From positions 112,501 through 176,500 of the forward strand of contig JAWDGP010001353.1 of assembly GCA_033675545.1 (NCBI GenBank): DNA of 64,000 nt, written 5' to 3'. The stretch comes from Elysia crispata. Lineage: Eukaryota; Mollusca; Gastropoda; Plakobranchidae. Both the position numbers and the translations under genes were made by a program. The notes beneath the pieces were generated by a model. That model worked only from the letters and a program-made list of their open reading frames with translations. It was not told where the DNA came from and searched no databases. Numbering within the stretch: position 1 is the first letter of the stretch; every line of letters begins with the position of its first letter. Below, piece after piece: positions 1-48,257 of the stretch.

Positions 1-643
1 CGATTTTCGAACACACGAGAAGGGTTCGCTACCCTGCTGGCAATGTTGCTTACCGTCCGCCTATCACCCAGCCCAAATGATCTAAATTAAGTTTTAAGGG
101 ATTGACTCTTGACAATGCAGTAAAGACCATTATTCGTAGACCGTTTAAAGGTGAATTGCAAACGACTGTTCAAAAAAAAATATAAAAACCTAAGAGCATA
201 TTAAAATTAAGTAAATAACAATTAATTTTACTTCTCAATCAAAGCTTTGACCTAGATGCTTCCCCGTGATTTCTTAAAACTCCTTTCCCCTTATATAATT
301 ATAAACTTGGCATGAGAAAGTCGCGTGATTCGAAGAAACGGTCACTCTCTATCGGTATCGATACTGCAAGCGGGCCCAATGTTTTGGGCAAGTAAAAAAA
401 ATCCTTCCAGCGGTGACGCGTTCTAGCTATTTTCAGGGCGAGGACATTTCATTGGCTGCTTTTGGGTGATCCCATATCTGCCGATGCGATGAGTTCAGTG
501 AATCGACTGTGCCGTTGCGGCTTGTTGAGTGTGCCCGTCTGCTACGAATTTCACGTAAAAGTGGCTGTGGAAGCAAGGGAAATTGAAATTTTCGCCTAAC
601 GTTGTCAGAGATCGTTTGGACATTTTCATTTCTAATTCTACAA
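1..643 (+). promoter_or_regulatory. Candidate FAS promoter and non-coding first exon
   Basis: This stretch is richer in GC and CpG than the several kilobases after it. It has a TATA-like string (TATATAA, about 293-299), an inverted CCAAT box and two SRE-like strings. It ends at a strong splice-donor match, GTAAGT at 644-649. A matching acceptor (AAAACAG) lies at 8579, just before the FAS start codon, so a non-coding exon ending at 643 spliced to 8580 is plausible. Vertebrate FASN genes also begin with a non-coding exon. There is no transcript evidence here, and the TSS and the link to FAS are inferred. Confidence 0.3.
451..470 (-). promoter_or_regulatory. NF-Y (inverted CCAAT) plus SRE-like module
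   Basis: ATTGG (451-455) is an inverted CCAAT box. Nine bases after it comes GGGTGAT (464-470), the reverse of ATCACCC, the core of the sterol regulatory element bound by SREBP. A second ATCACCC lies at 63-69. In mammals FASN transcription depends on SREBP acting with NF-Y on closely spaced sites. The motifs are read directly; their use here is inferred, and such short strings also occur by chance. Confidence 0.3.
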
Positions 644-659
644 GTAAGTACATGTAAAT

Positions 660-1790
660 TTTTATTAAACTTGCATATGCTTTAATAATTTCGCACCCAA
701 AATCTACTCTAGATTTATTTTATCTAACCTCAGATATAAATCTAATCTAGATCTACATCTAGAAATAGAATCTTGATCAAATCTATATAATGCAAATTTC
801 ATGATAATCTATTATGCAGTTTTGTTGTCTAGATTTCTGAGTTAAAATAACAAACCTCAATCTTAATTTTTCTCTTGTCAATTATTTTGCTCAACTAGAT
901 CTAAATCTAGTGCTAGTCTAGATTAAATCTAGCCAGTCGGCTAGCGGCAAGACGTGTAGGGCTAGAACTAGGCCAGCCTAGCACCGGCCGGTATCAGATA
1001 CGCAAAAAAGCCGACGCAACCCACAATCGCACCAAGTAAAGCTTCTGGTAAAGATAGACCTTGATTTATTGAGATCAATTATCATCAACAGTTGTATAGT
1101 AGATCTAGATCTAGGTCTAGATTAGTTGAGATCACATTTTATTTAACTTTTGCTTTCATTAAAATACTTTTTACTTACCGTGATCCCTGCTATGTTTTCA
1201 CCCATAAAGCCAGTGCAATGTATGACCTTCGGCTCTTCATGCGTGCTACGACCGTCAGATTATTTTGTTCTGCCCAGCCTAAAAAAAGTAGGCCAAGTAT
1301 AAAGTTTGTTAGACCTCAAGTTAGATCCACTGTAGACCAAGGCTATTTCTCGTATTTTTTTCTCATATCCTTTTTAATCATAAAGACTTGTGGTCTACAT
1401 CAAATTTATTTGTCGATTATGCATCATAGGTATAGACAATGCTTTGAGTCTAGAAGTAGAAACTCCATCATCGGAGATAGATTCAAATCGAGTTATTATT
1501 TTTTAGAGAAGAGCATCAATTATATAGATACATATATGGATTTAGGTAAATCTAGAGGTGTAGGTCAAGAATTAAGATTGGATCTACAATGGATAGGCCA
1601 GAAAACATGATGTTGAGTCAACCTTTACTAAAAGATAAATCACATTTGTATGCATGGACAAAAAAGAAAGGTATACCAAAAGAGGTGCGTTATTACAAAA
1701 TGAGACGAAATCTACTCTTAGAAGTAAAAAAACAGCATTTATTAGGCCCTAGTTCAAAGACTAGAGTCTAAGTCTAGATATTTATCTAGA
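660..1790. repeat. TCTAGATC-rich low-complexity stretch
   Basis: Variants of the palindrome-prone string CTAGATCTAG recur densely here (for example around 705-790, 895-935, 1100-1125 and 1745-1790). They reappear more thinly inside FAS introns (about 13826, 18900-18945, 20368-20450, 43013). The open frames crossing this stretch, such as 1092-1610, have composition driven by the motif and I do not regard them as genes. Confidence 0.5.
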
Positions 1791-2222
1791 TCTAAATTTA
1801 AAATGGGGTAAGCAGCAATTGTCGGAACCATGAATTGTCCAGAGCTAGTGCAGCCTTACAGTCAACCCAGTGAGGACATCCCATAAAAACTAGGTCAAAT
1901 TGGTCCACCTTTTTATATTATTTATTTATTTATTTTTTGTTGATATAGTAAATAAAGATTTAAGGACAGGCGGACTTCTGAATGAGCTCATAGGTGCAGG
2001 CCTACAATTAGAACCTAAAGGTGCCAAACATGCCATTACAAAGGTCTTATATGTATAATTTTTCTCTTGTGTTGCAAAAATTCTTGCAAGTTAAATTACG
2101 TTCAAATATTTATTTCTGCATTCATGACTAGATTATAAGTTAGATCAAATGCAACTTCCATTGAATGCAAATTGATTTTGCTTTTGCTTTCGCTGCTACT
2201 ACTATTGAACTGCTGCTGCTAC

Positions 2223-2510
2223 AGAGAGTCTGATTCCATAGAGACCTTTAAAAGGCAGCTTAAACGCCATTTATTCACCACAACGTATTCCCGGCAGTAG
2301 ATGATGTTTTACTTGTATCATATTCTTAAGCAAATGTATGTTATGCATGTTATTTTTTATATAATATGTATGTTATTCTTTATGCTATGTACGTCATTCT
2401 GTGTGTTATGTATGCATGTTCAGGCCTTCTAGCCTGCTTCTATCTTATTCTTTTTCTTGTAAAGCGCATAGAGCATTTTAATCATTTGGATAGACGCTAT
2501 ATAAATGCAC
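2223..2510 (+). mobile_element. LINE 3' end: RT C-terminal tail plus 3' UTR
   Basis: Frame 2223-2300 encodes a short tail with the pattern S-I-E-T-F-K-R-Q-L-K-R-H-L-F ending at a TAG. This is the typical C-terminal S(L)xxFKxxLKxHLF of many invertebrate non-LTR retrotransposon ORF2 proteins. Downstream, the string AAAGCGCATAGAGC, then a GCTATATAAATGCA-like sequence (about 2460-2510), matches the familiar end of such elements, which runs into an ATT-type repeat. Only the last 290 bp survive, which fits 5' truncation. Confidence 0.55.
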
Positions 2511-2553
2511 TTTATTATTATTACTACTACTGCTGCTGGTGCTGCTGCTGCTG

Positions 2554-2611
<58 letters not shown>

Positions 2612-2695
2612 AACTACTACTACCAATACCACTACCACCACTACCACTACCATTACCACCACCACCACCACCACCACCATTGCTACTACTGCTAC
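2511..2695. repeat. Compound trinucleotide microsatellite (ATT/ACT/GCT/ACC)n
   Basis: About 185 bp of trinucleotide repeats: ATT, then CTG/CTA-type, then a long pure ACT tract, then ACC with interruptions. It begins exactly where the LINE tail ends and probably expanded from that tail. Homopolymeric open frames on both strands (poly-Thr, poly-Leu, poly-Ser, poly-Tyr) are consequences of the repeat. Confidence 0.9.
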
Positions 2696-3438
2696 CATGC
2701 ACAGAAGTTGAGCAGCTTTCTGTGTGTTCCACCACCATAATGTAAGTTTTAAGTCACTCTTGTTTCTGCTGCTTGTCTGTCATGGTTGCAATAGCATCGC
2801 TAACGCACTTTCATCTGACCTTGAGAATGCAAAATCTTATTGTGGGTCGAATCACGCCGTCAGCGGGTGGCCTCAGAATGGGGACACCATGTCATATCGT
2901 GTTGTCTGGACAGAGATCGCAAACCTAATGCATTATCTAACATGTCATAACGGCAGATTACTGGGCACTGACCAGAAGGTTTATTTTATGGAAAAATATG
3001 AGGATTACGTGCTATTACAATTTGGGCGCTTTTTAATCTTTTTTCAAACCAAGACATGCCGTTTACTGTGTGTCAGTATTGTTACAGTGGTAAGGACTAT
3101 CGTGGAAAGGTTTTGAAGAACTTATGCACTTTACTTGGATTATGCTTGGCTTCGCAATCAGTCAGTACATTAAGTGGACCAAGAGTAAGTTGAGAGACCT
3201 GGCCAGCGAGTTCAACACTCCACCACAAGGCCCTGTTATAATTTGCCTTACTTTATCACACGACCTTGCTTAAAGCTTTGCAGACCTTAGGGTGCCTGTG
3301 TGGTTGCAGCGAACAGAGGAAAGGGAAGAATACACACTGGAACCGGGAAAGCTTCACCTAGTATTGTTCACACACAATATTACTGTCTGGAAATTTCCTT
3401 TTCAAGAAGGGGGGTTTGGGAGGGGGTGGAATGAGAAG

Positions 3439-3508
<70 letters not shown>

Positions 3509-5074
3509 TTCATGGCAAGAGCATCCAAGCAAAACTTTCAGTTCTATTTTTAATGCAAGAAAATGATGGACTTGTTTCACTTTCTCACCCCCCCCCCACA
3601 CACACACACGCACTTTCTCTCTCACTCAGTACTCTCTCTCTCGCCCAATATACACTTTAGCATGCCCTTTCAGTGAATCGATTAGCTTCCTAGTGCACCA
3701 AATTGTCACCTGTTTTAGAAATGCCAGTAGTTGGGAACAGCACCGCACCGGGAGAGACCACCAGTGTATACTGCATTGTTAGACCCAAGTTGATGCACCA
3801 CTGTGTTGATAAATTTAGAACTGTCCCATGGTGTGTAACTATAAGCCTTGCAATGTTTGATAACTTAAAACAAATCCTACCGTGTGTTGTAATGTGGACC
3901 AAAGTAAAAATGATGTTAGCACTCAAGCACACATCATGCCTTTTTCCTGTTACACCTGTTATCACGGCAAGATTTCATTTGGTTGGATTCTCATGGAGAC
4001 CCATCGCTCTCGACAAGAGAAGTGACACAAAACTGTCATTAGGATTTTCCCTATGTCCTGGTGACCTTCCTAAGCTTCCTAGGTAAAATAACCACGCCAA
4101 AGAAGCATGTGTCAATCGATAGAGAGGCGTGCTGCTGTGAAATATTGTTCTATATAACGTTTTAATAAATCTGCATCGGAAACTATGTAGTTTAAAGATT
4201 GGTTCATCTTCTAGCCAACTGATGTTTATTTTCTTGATTTAAATGCGGATTCCACAGTGAGTTGATACTCGCAACAATGCTTGCTTTTCTGAATGTTTCG
4301 ACATTTTAGCGGATACATGTATAACTTGCTGTTGGTTTAGGCGGACGATAAAAAACGAGTAATATTGATTTCCACGTCGCATTCATCCCGATCTCCCCCT
4401 TTCCCACTTTATTATTTAATTAGACTTGGACCACGACTCGCCCGATTTATTTCTACTTCGGTGCGTCTTTATAAAAATAGCATATCAAAGGACATTTTTT
4501 TTTCTTCTTTTCATTGAATTCAAAGCAATGATGGATGAGATCAGTGAAGCATCCAATGACAGGCTGAAGCTTGAAAGAAAAGGCAGTAGCGCTAGCACTG
4601 AACGCATTGGTTGGAAGGTTTCTATATATTTGTTTCATCGGAGGATGTTTTTCATAGATTTGCAAGCGCCAAACGCATGAGGCCCAAAATAGCAGCCATT
4701 ATGTAAACGTAACCCTGAATCCCAATGGCTTCTTGAAGTTGTACAGTGTAGACTGTTGTCACAGTGCTAGATCTATGTTTGTATCGGGCAGTGGCATTTC
4801 TCATCTTGGGCATTCGATATAGCTGACCGAATTTTCCAAGAACGGCGTTTATGGGCAATTTGACTATAAGATATCAACGAAAAATTTCACTCTAAAAATA
4901 TTAGCTTTTCACGCAGAATAAATAAGCCTTAAGGTCAACCACATAACAGGTGAAAGCATACGCATGGAACTTATGTCTATGAAATGTGTTCGATATAAAC
5001 ACAATGTTCATTACTCTTTTTTTTATTTAGGGGGGGGGGAGGGGCAGAACCAGTTTAACTTATAAGATGCAATT
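2696..5074. other. Non-coding stretch, no gene recognised
   Basis: It contains a pure (AT)n microsatellite (3443-3506), a C-rich/CA/CT run at about 3588-3650, and poly-T or poly-G runs (about 4495 and 5029). Frame 2724-3116 (130 aa) and the region to about 3240 read less repetitively than their surroundings. They may be a fragment of some mobile-element protein, but I do not recognise a family. The frames at 3690-4086 overlap on both strands and look like chance. Confidence 0.5.
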
Positions 5075-5470
5075 GTGTCAATCAATCAGGTGCCGTGCCC
5101 TTTAGGGTAGGCGATCATGACCTTCGACGCATCTATATCCTTCGTCCTTTTCAGTGCTTCTGTCATTGGTCCTACTTTAAGCTACTTTGTCCATCCAACA
5201 TTTTTTCACGCTTTTCTCGCCAGCTTCGTTTTCCTTCGATCATTCCAGTTGTCACAAGATGTTCTAGTTTCTGTCTTCTCATCACATGGCAAAAAAAAAA
5301 AAAAAGGTTGCTGGCGTTTACGTATTCTGTTCATGATTGATCTTGTGTCGGCTTCTCGTAACTCTCTTTCGTCCGATTTCTTTGCAGTCCATGAGATTCA
5401 TAGCATTCGCCAAAGGAAACATTATTTCGTTTGCCTCCATCAGAATGGGTTGTTCTTCTTGTGAGAATCG
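5075..5470 (-). mobile_element. LINE fragment (RT C-terminal region), copy 1
   Basis: On the - strand, stretches read V-M-R-R-Q-K-L-E-H-L-V-T-T-G-M-I-E-G-K-R, the conserved C-terminal region of invertebrate endonuclease/RT non-LTR elements (usual form HVMRxxxLExLVxTGxIEGKR). The frame is broken by stops and by a poly-A run (+ strand 5290-5304). The + strand sequence aligns by eye with 16541-16960 in FAS intron 8, so both are relics of one family. Open + strand frames here are shadows. Confidence 0.65.
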
Positions 5471-6096
5471 AGATATGGTTATGAACATGAAGTGCAGGAC
5501 GAAAGAATCACAACTTGATAGCGAAACTATCTAATTCAAAGTGTAATATTAACGTCTTTAAGTTTAGGACAAACACTCAAATGGAAACCCAAACTGTAAG
5601 GACAAGCCCAGTGAACTGGTCGATCTGGAATCTCGGTGTTCCATGCCGCAGACTCCGTGGACTGGTGGAGTGCTCCGTGCTAAGATGTGTATATCCTCGG
5701 TGCTTCCCTTCCCTGCTTTCTGGGTGAATGCCCCAAAGATTCGGAAAGACTAAAACTTAACTGAATGGGATCTCTGTCAACCAAAACTACTCCCACTAAG
5801 CTCTTAGATAGGCGAAACTTGCATGAATTACGCAGTTGAAATTAATGCTGCATTGCAAATACTTCACAGGCGAGATAAGCATGCAGGTCAAGGCCCCCCC
5901 GCCCTGTTTTTTACCCCACTGATAAGTTCAAATTATGTCCGCGATTATTTAATATCCAGTAGGCCCTACATATGGTACGCCTGTGAACTGGTATCACCTC
6001 GGCTCTGTTTGTTACTCTGTTAAAGTATCCTAATGCACACATTTTGAGTGGCCAGGGAAAAATGTGGATTACATGTTATTCGGGTTTTGCAAAGAT

Positions 6097-6142
<46 letters not shown>

Positions 6143-8579
6143 ATGGGTGTGGTCCGGCCCCCTTAGAGTGTCAAGAGGTTCAGGGCTGAAACACTTGCTA
6201 CAAGGAGGGTTTCTTCTCTGAAGACTCCCTGTTATCTAGCTCCCCAATGAGTTTCTACCACATATATATATATAGATATAGATATAGATATATATATGTA
6301 TAATTTTTTTCATATTTTTAAAATTTAAGTCCACCATTAGCGGTAGTCTCCGATGAAGTGCTGTAGCAAATTTATTTGTTCACGTTGTTTGTCCTGTACT
6401 AGTCAGAAAGGAAAGGGTAGAACTAGGATTTCTATCTTTGGAGCAGCCATACTTTCCGCACAATTAACAGTTTCAATTTTTATCTACTTAATTTTGCGGG
6501 CAAGAAAATCAACACGGCTCGGCGTGTAGAAGGTACAAGTAGTGAACTCCTTTAATTTGTTCCCTTTATATATATATATATGTATATATATATATGTATT
6601 TTTTTTAATTGCCTCCGGTTTATAGATGACCTTGTGCACAGGGCTTAGCTAAGTAGTGTCAACCAACAGTACCAAGTTAAATATGCATTATGCATTCACA
6701 AGTCTACAGCTAGGAGAGAACTCTCAGATTTTAAAACTAACCCAGAGCCCTTCGGTTGTTCAAAGTTTATCATTATGCACCATTCAGAGCATAGAAATCA
6801 TGAGGTGATCACGGAGTGGACAATCCTATCTCTTCGAATATCTATCCCATTATCAAACATCAAACAATCATGGTACTTTTGTATCTTTAAATGTTGCATC
6901 AATGATAATAATTTTGGTTCCTCTCTATTATACGAACGATGCCACTACATTACTGATCTTTACTGTAAGAACTTGAATCCTAGCACCAACAGGCCTCTGC
7001 CAAGAAAATGCTCCCTCAAATAACATAAATCTAGCTTTTATAGTACATGACACTTTTTTTAATATTATGACTATAACTACAGGTATGGCAGGAATCATTT
7101 CTCGTGGTTCATGACGTTATAATCAGAGGGCTTCGTCTGATTTATACACCCACATAGTCTCACGCAACAACAAAGAAAACCTTTTCTTTCTTTTGGCGTT
7201 ATTTTTGCTTCTCATGATGACACTTGAGCACATTTGCATGATGGCTAAATCTACCGTAAAGGTTTAAGGAAAATATAAAATTACTTCAACATTAATTTTA
7301 CTTACCTTTCATATTTGTCAAGGTTTTTTTTTTTTTTTATTATCGCTTTAAGTCCTATTTGGTGATGTTTTTTTTTCTTTTATTTTAAACTTTGTTGGCT
7401 ATTGTTTGCACATAACTTCGTTTTGTTTCTTTCGTCTGGAACTAGATCTAGATAATCCATTAAATGTTTCACTCTTATTTATGAAAATATCTTTAGTTTA
7501 TCCCTGCCCCCCCAAACTTATTTTTTACTTTGAGATATGTGAAGAGTCGGTGAGCTTTTTTCTTCTTTGTGAAAGTTTTCGCTTTTTGAATAAGTAAACT
7601 GAATTATCATATACCATTCAGATTGACGTAATAGATAAGAACTAATTAAAAAAAAAACCCAACAAAACAAGGGAATCTATTCCATGCTATAGAACCTGGC
7701 CTTGTTTCAACAACTCACATGACTGAATGTTGATCGTGCCTTGTCAGGAAGTGAAAGGCAAATATTGATTTGAGCCTTTTTTTTCATACTAACATAGTGT
7801 CAAAGATCAACACAGTAAACTAAAGTTAAGTTAACAGAAGTCAAGTTTTGATTGGAACATAACTGATTAAAAAAAAAATATTTTTGGAATGTATAGGCGA
7901 AAAAAAGAAGAAAAACAAGCAAAAACCAGCTTCTAATGATCTTTACACCTAATAGTGTATGGACAATGTGCCTGATAAGTATTAATTAATTAAAAATAGC
8001 ACTTCAAGAAATAACATAATATTCCAGTACCACTAGCCCTCATACTATACATCTCTACATCAAACACCCATGTATTTTTATTTCCCCACAGTTTTTCTTT
8101 TGGCTGCCTTTTTGTTATCTCACATCTTTCAAAGGATCCGTAAGACAGATTAATAACATGACAGCTGTGTTGGCTTGGATTTGTCCCTTCCGAGAGAATA
8201 AAGATATTTTGCTAGTGATCAGCCTCCTCCATGTGTTCTGTGATCATTAATTTCACTCTTGTTTTAAATACTCTTAGGAGAACTTTTAATTTTTTTCCCT
8301 AGTATGCAAACTAAGGGAGACGCCAAGGTTAGTGAAGCCTACAATACCTTAGAGATCAATTTGTTGCAATGAATCATCAAGGAAGAGCTGAATCTGGTGA
8401 CAAACTCTCCAGTTTTAAAATATAATTTTATGCCATTGTAAAAAAAAGCCTGTAGCCTTCAAAAGATATGCATATTACATGTAAATCAAGAACACATTAA
8501 TTTTAAGGAATTTGAAAGAGCCTTTGCAAAATTTGTTTTATTTTAATATATCTCATGGAAAATACTCTTCTGAAAACAG
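5471..8579. other. Upstream non-coding region with AT microsatellites
   Basis: No gene seen. (TA)n tracts lie at 6099-6141, 6262-6300 (interrupted) and 6566-6598, with poly-T and poly-A runs elsewhere. The roughly 120 bp between the first two TA tracts (6142-6260) is more complex and could be part of a repeat unit, but I cannot name it. If the donor at 644 is used, all of this is FAS intron. Confidence 0.5.
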
Positions 8580-8608
8580 ATTGAAATAAAAAAAAAGTTA
8601 CCAAATAA
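8580..8608 (+). promoter_or_regulatory. FAS 5' UTR segment after splice acceptor
   Basis: An acceptor-like AAAACAG ends at 8579, 29 nt before the ATG. TAA at 8606-8608 lies in frame directly before the ATG at 8609, so translation cannot begin further upstream in this exon. This supports 8609 as the first in-frame start. A second ATG lies at 8624 (Met6). Confidence 0.45.
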
Positions 8609-44291
<35,683 letters not shown>

Positions 44292-46370
44292 GTCTAGATA
44301 TATGTGCTACAACCTACAACCTGTGCAAAAATCTGGAAAAAAAAAAATAGCTTCAAAGATGAAAGATTTGAAATGATAATATATTTGAACAAATGCAGAA
44401 TATGCCATTATCAATATGAGAGAAAGAAGCCATATATTGAATTTTCCAATTCTCATTTTTCGCCTATAACACAAAAGTAATACACTAGGGAAATTTTGAG
44501 CTACCTAAAGTATGCATAGTTGTACGAATGATGCTGTCTAGTTCATATGCGCTATGTATACAACTTTGGGACAAGTACAAAATGTTAAATAATAGTAAAT
44601 ATAATTACATTGTATTAACATAATGATAGCTCATTTAAAAGGGTTGAGTTTTTGATAAAATAACTTAACTTCTCTGAATTGATCTTTCACTTTTTTTTTT
44701 TATTCTTTAGGTGGATTAATTTCAGTATTGTTAACTTTTGAATCTAGACAGATGATTGGACTTCAAGAACGCAACTTCATATTTGTGTCACATCACTGGT
44801 ACACTTGGTGTTTACATACATCTTGCTCTGTGGTGTAGGAAAGAAGAAATATGTTGTTTAAAATGTGTAATTTAAAGCCCTCAGCTCATTGAAATGAGAT
44901 TAAATGTGAAATATAGCTATGAAATTATTTAAAGTACATTGTACATTTTTGACTATGGCTTTTTTTTTTTAGTCATAATTTTTTATTTGAATCTTGCAAT
45001 CCGTCAAATATACGTTTTCATCGCATTATTTCAGAATTTGTTTTTTATTCTCTTATTGAATATGGAAATAATATTGATAAGTTTTTTTACTCAACAGTTT
45101 TTTTTTTAAATATTGTTTTGCAATACATTTAAAAAAAAAACATTTAAAAATATGATTCCTTACCATACCCATTTAGCTTTTCCCTCCCATGGGCATAGCA
45201 GTGGGTCTGCAATGTGGATGAAATGTTTTCAAGCAAGTTGTACATGTCAAAATTCATAATTCTCTTATCATTCTGTTATAAATGGGACACAAATTCAGTG
45301 GCAATCTTAAGATTATGGTTGAAATTATTTCATTAAATTGATATGTGTAATTTGAACAAGTTGTTTTATATTATTGCATGATATTTCAAGTATTAATATG
45401 TGATAAAATATGAGATCAAATACTTTCCAGTATATGCCACCAAGCTGGAGCATATATTAATCTATTTTTTGGAAATAACGCTTTTTACACATCCCTTTTA
45501 TACATTTTTTTTGTTGTTCTCAAGTCATACTAGTAATAGCTGTTATGTGGTTGACTCTTTGTGCATGCACTTGAAAAGATAACTTTTATTTTTTTCCATG
45601 AGTGTTCAACTGCATTGTCATGTACATTGCCTAATAAGAGGGGAAAAGCTAATAATAATTCCATGACATGTTGAAAAAAAAAATGCTCTGCATGTACAGG
45701 AATATATTTCTTATTCTTTGCTTTTGCATTCCACACACATTTTTGTCTTCTTTGCTAGACATGGCGACTTAATCCCTTAGTTTATTAATTTGGAAAGAAT
45801 ATTTGCAGGTCTTTAATCATGATCATTCTCAACTTATTTTAAGAACACATTTTCACTCTAAGACTGATGCTTACTTTGCCATTTTGAATATGAATACTTT
45901 TCGCCACTTTGGTAGTGTGAGATATTTTACTGGTCAATGGTAACTGAAACCATCCTTAAGTGTTGTAGATCGATATTGGTTTCAGAGCTTCATATAGCTT
46001 GATGGGAATCTGAAAATGTACTTATATCTTAACTTGCATTACTGTTGCAGTTCTTAAAACTCATTGTTTAGGCTTCCCTCAGCTGTTTGACATTTTTGTT
46101 TGAAATTTGAAAGACTTCAAATTTTAAAACAGTGCGGTTCACAGCTTTTCTTAACATGTAGCAATTTATTTTTGACACTGAATTTGATAAATATTTTTCT
46201 TCTGTTTGATGTCCATGAATTTGAACTTAATTTTCACTTTAATGCATTAATGTTTCTGTATCCTTTTTAACTCTCTCAAGATCATGTGCTTGTTTGCTCT
46301 ATCCCATTTTTTTTATTGAAGTGTTTCTTGTATACTGTGAAGGTAATAAAATATTTTTTTTTTTTCATAG
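44292..46370 (+). other. FASN: FAS 3' UTR (predicted)
   Basis: About 2.1 kb of AT-rich sequence follows the stop codon. The first AATAAA I find on the + strand is at 46345-46350, followed by a T-rich stretch, so cleavage near 46365-46375 is likely. ATTAAA variants occur earlier (about 44900) and could be used instead. The small open frames in this stretch do not resemble genes. Confidence 0.5.
46345..46350 (+). terminator. Candidate polyadenylation signal AATAAA
   Basis: Canonical hexamer about 2.05 kb after the FAS stop, followed by a T-rich element. Chosen because no earlier AATAAA was seen downstream of the stop. Confidence 0.45.
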
Positions 46371-46399
46371 AAAAAGAGAAAGGAATTCATTGTTGACTG

Positions 46400-46930
46400 T
46401 TTTGAGAGTTTTACTAACCCTTCTATATTCTAATTGTGCAGAGTAAAGTCGTCCAGCACCAAGTCCCTTGTTCTAATCCCATCTAAGATGAACAAAGTAA
46501 CTAACACTTGTATATTCTAAACGTGCAGAGTAAAGTCATCCAGCACCAAGTCCTTTGTTCTAGCCCCATCTAAGATGAACAAAGTAACTAACACTTGTAT
46601 ATTCTAAACGTGCAGAGTAAAGTCATCCAGCACCAAGTCCCTTGTTCTAATCCCATCTAAGATGAACAAAGTAACTAACACTTGTATATTCTAAACGTGC
46701 AGAGTAAAGTCATCCAGCACCAAGTCCCTTATTCTAATCCCATCTGGGATGAACAAAGTAACTAACACTTGTATATTCTAAACGTGCAGAGTAAAGTCAT
46801 CCAGCACCAAGTCCCTTATTCTAATCCCATCTGGGATGAACAAAGTAACTAACACTTGTATATTCTAAACGTGCAGAGTAAAGTCATCCAGCACCAAGTC
46901 CCTTGTTCTAGTCCCATCTGGGATGAACAA
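46400..46930. repeat. 87-bp minisatellite, about 6 copies
   Basis: Unit starts at 46442, 46529, 46616, 46703, 46790 and 46877, each exactly 87 bp apart, plus a partial unit before the first. Each unit contains GTCCAGCACCAAGTCCCTT-like and GATGAACAAAGTAACTAACA strings. Units are about 95% identical or better by eye, so amplification is recent. Confidence 0.92.
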
Positions 46931-48250
46931 GGGCTGAGGAAAGTGGTGCAGTCAGCAACAGAGTGAAAGCCTCTGCCTTATTTGAGACAACAGTCTCTTG
47001 AACCATTGAGTCTAGTATTTTAATGCTCTATGAAGGCTGGCCTGTAACATTCTAATTACATAATTTGCACATTTGTATGCAAACGCTTATAATAGAATGA
47101 GTTGCCTGTAGCCAATGCATTGATTAATTATTTTGAATATTGACTAAAGGAAAAAAAAACCTAAGAAAACTATCTTTTCTTTTGTTCAAATAACTTTGAG
47201 TACATGTGTTTTGAATTTTTATCTTCATCCTGTTTTTGCAAGTCAAATAAAAAAAATACTTGAGTGGATGATGTTACATGTTAATCGGTTGAACAGATGC
47301 TGTTATTGGGTTCACAGACTTTACAAATATTATAAATCGTGAAATACATCATTTAATTGAGGAAAAATGTCTATCATATATTAGGATGAGACCATCTACT
47401 TTTCAACTTCTTCAAGGCAAAGTCGGGCTGTATTTAGAAAAGAGAAGCACTAACTGTAAAGATCATTGTCACCAACAGAACGTTGCGTTTGCTCATCACC
47501 TTGATGTCAGCAACTCAATGAAAAAAGTAAAATTTCTTATTACATGACAATATAAAAACGTGGCACATTCATGAAACACATTAAATCAACAAAAGAAGAG
47601 GTGAGTGGCTAGTGACTATAATCTGTCACTCGCAACACACATCTTGTAAATAAATCTGGCGCCCTCCAAATCGGACATAGCGGAGAATAGTTGCCATGAA
47701 AGCGGCACCATTATGCACGTGAAGTCCTATGCCTTTAGCAGATTCCTGAATGCATCAGTTAGATTATTCAGTATCGTCCATATATACCCGGCTATATAGC
47801 AAATTTGGGAAATGAAAAAAATATTCAAGCCTTTTTTTTTTTTTTTTTTTGGGGGGGGGGGGGGGGTTAGTACATGTATTTTGAGTCTGTACATTATAAA
47901 ACGTAACCTAATAGGCCTACCTTGCCACCAAGGTTTTCTTTTCAATTTAGGGTTGAACGTCCTCCACATTTCTACCAAACCAATGATTTATAAGTCTGCT
48001 TGGAGTCTAAGCTCCATCTCCCCAATTCCAGAATAGGATAACCGAAACGAGATGTCACGTATTCTCAGCTTACGTTGTCTTCTTGTTGTGCTTGATGTGG
48101 ATTTTTACTCTCTCGGATTTACTTTTGTTTTCTGTGTTATCGCCATTCCTTTCTTCGGATTATTAACAATTTTAGCTTTTGAATATATATATATATATTC
48201 ATATCTGGCACATACATCAATGGTTGACCCACTGCAATATATGCAGGGAA
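46931..48250. other. Intergenic stretch, nothing recognised
   Basis: AT-rich non-coding sequence with a poly-T/poly-G junction (T at 47832-47850, G at 47851-47866) and a short AT tract near 48184-48200. No gene or element recognised. Confidence 0.5.
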
Positions 48251-48257
48251 TTCATTT

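Noticed and set aside
2366..2745. Long open frames rich in Tyr, Thr, Leu, Ser or Val on both strands
   Set aside because: They are translations of the trinucleotide microsatellite.
2724..3240. Possible host or transposon protein fragment (130-codon frame)
   Set aside because: The frame looks less repetitive than its surroundings, but I could not assign it to a family and saw no splice-consistent extension. Left as unrecognised.
3690..4086. Overlapping 91- and 127-codon frames on opposite strands
   Set aside because: No known motif, no splice context, and mutual shadowing suggests chance.
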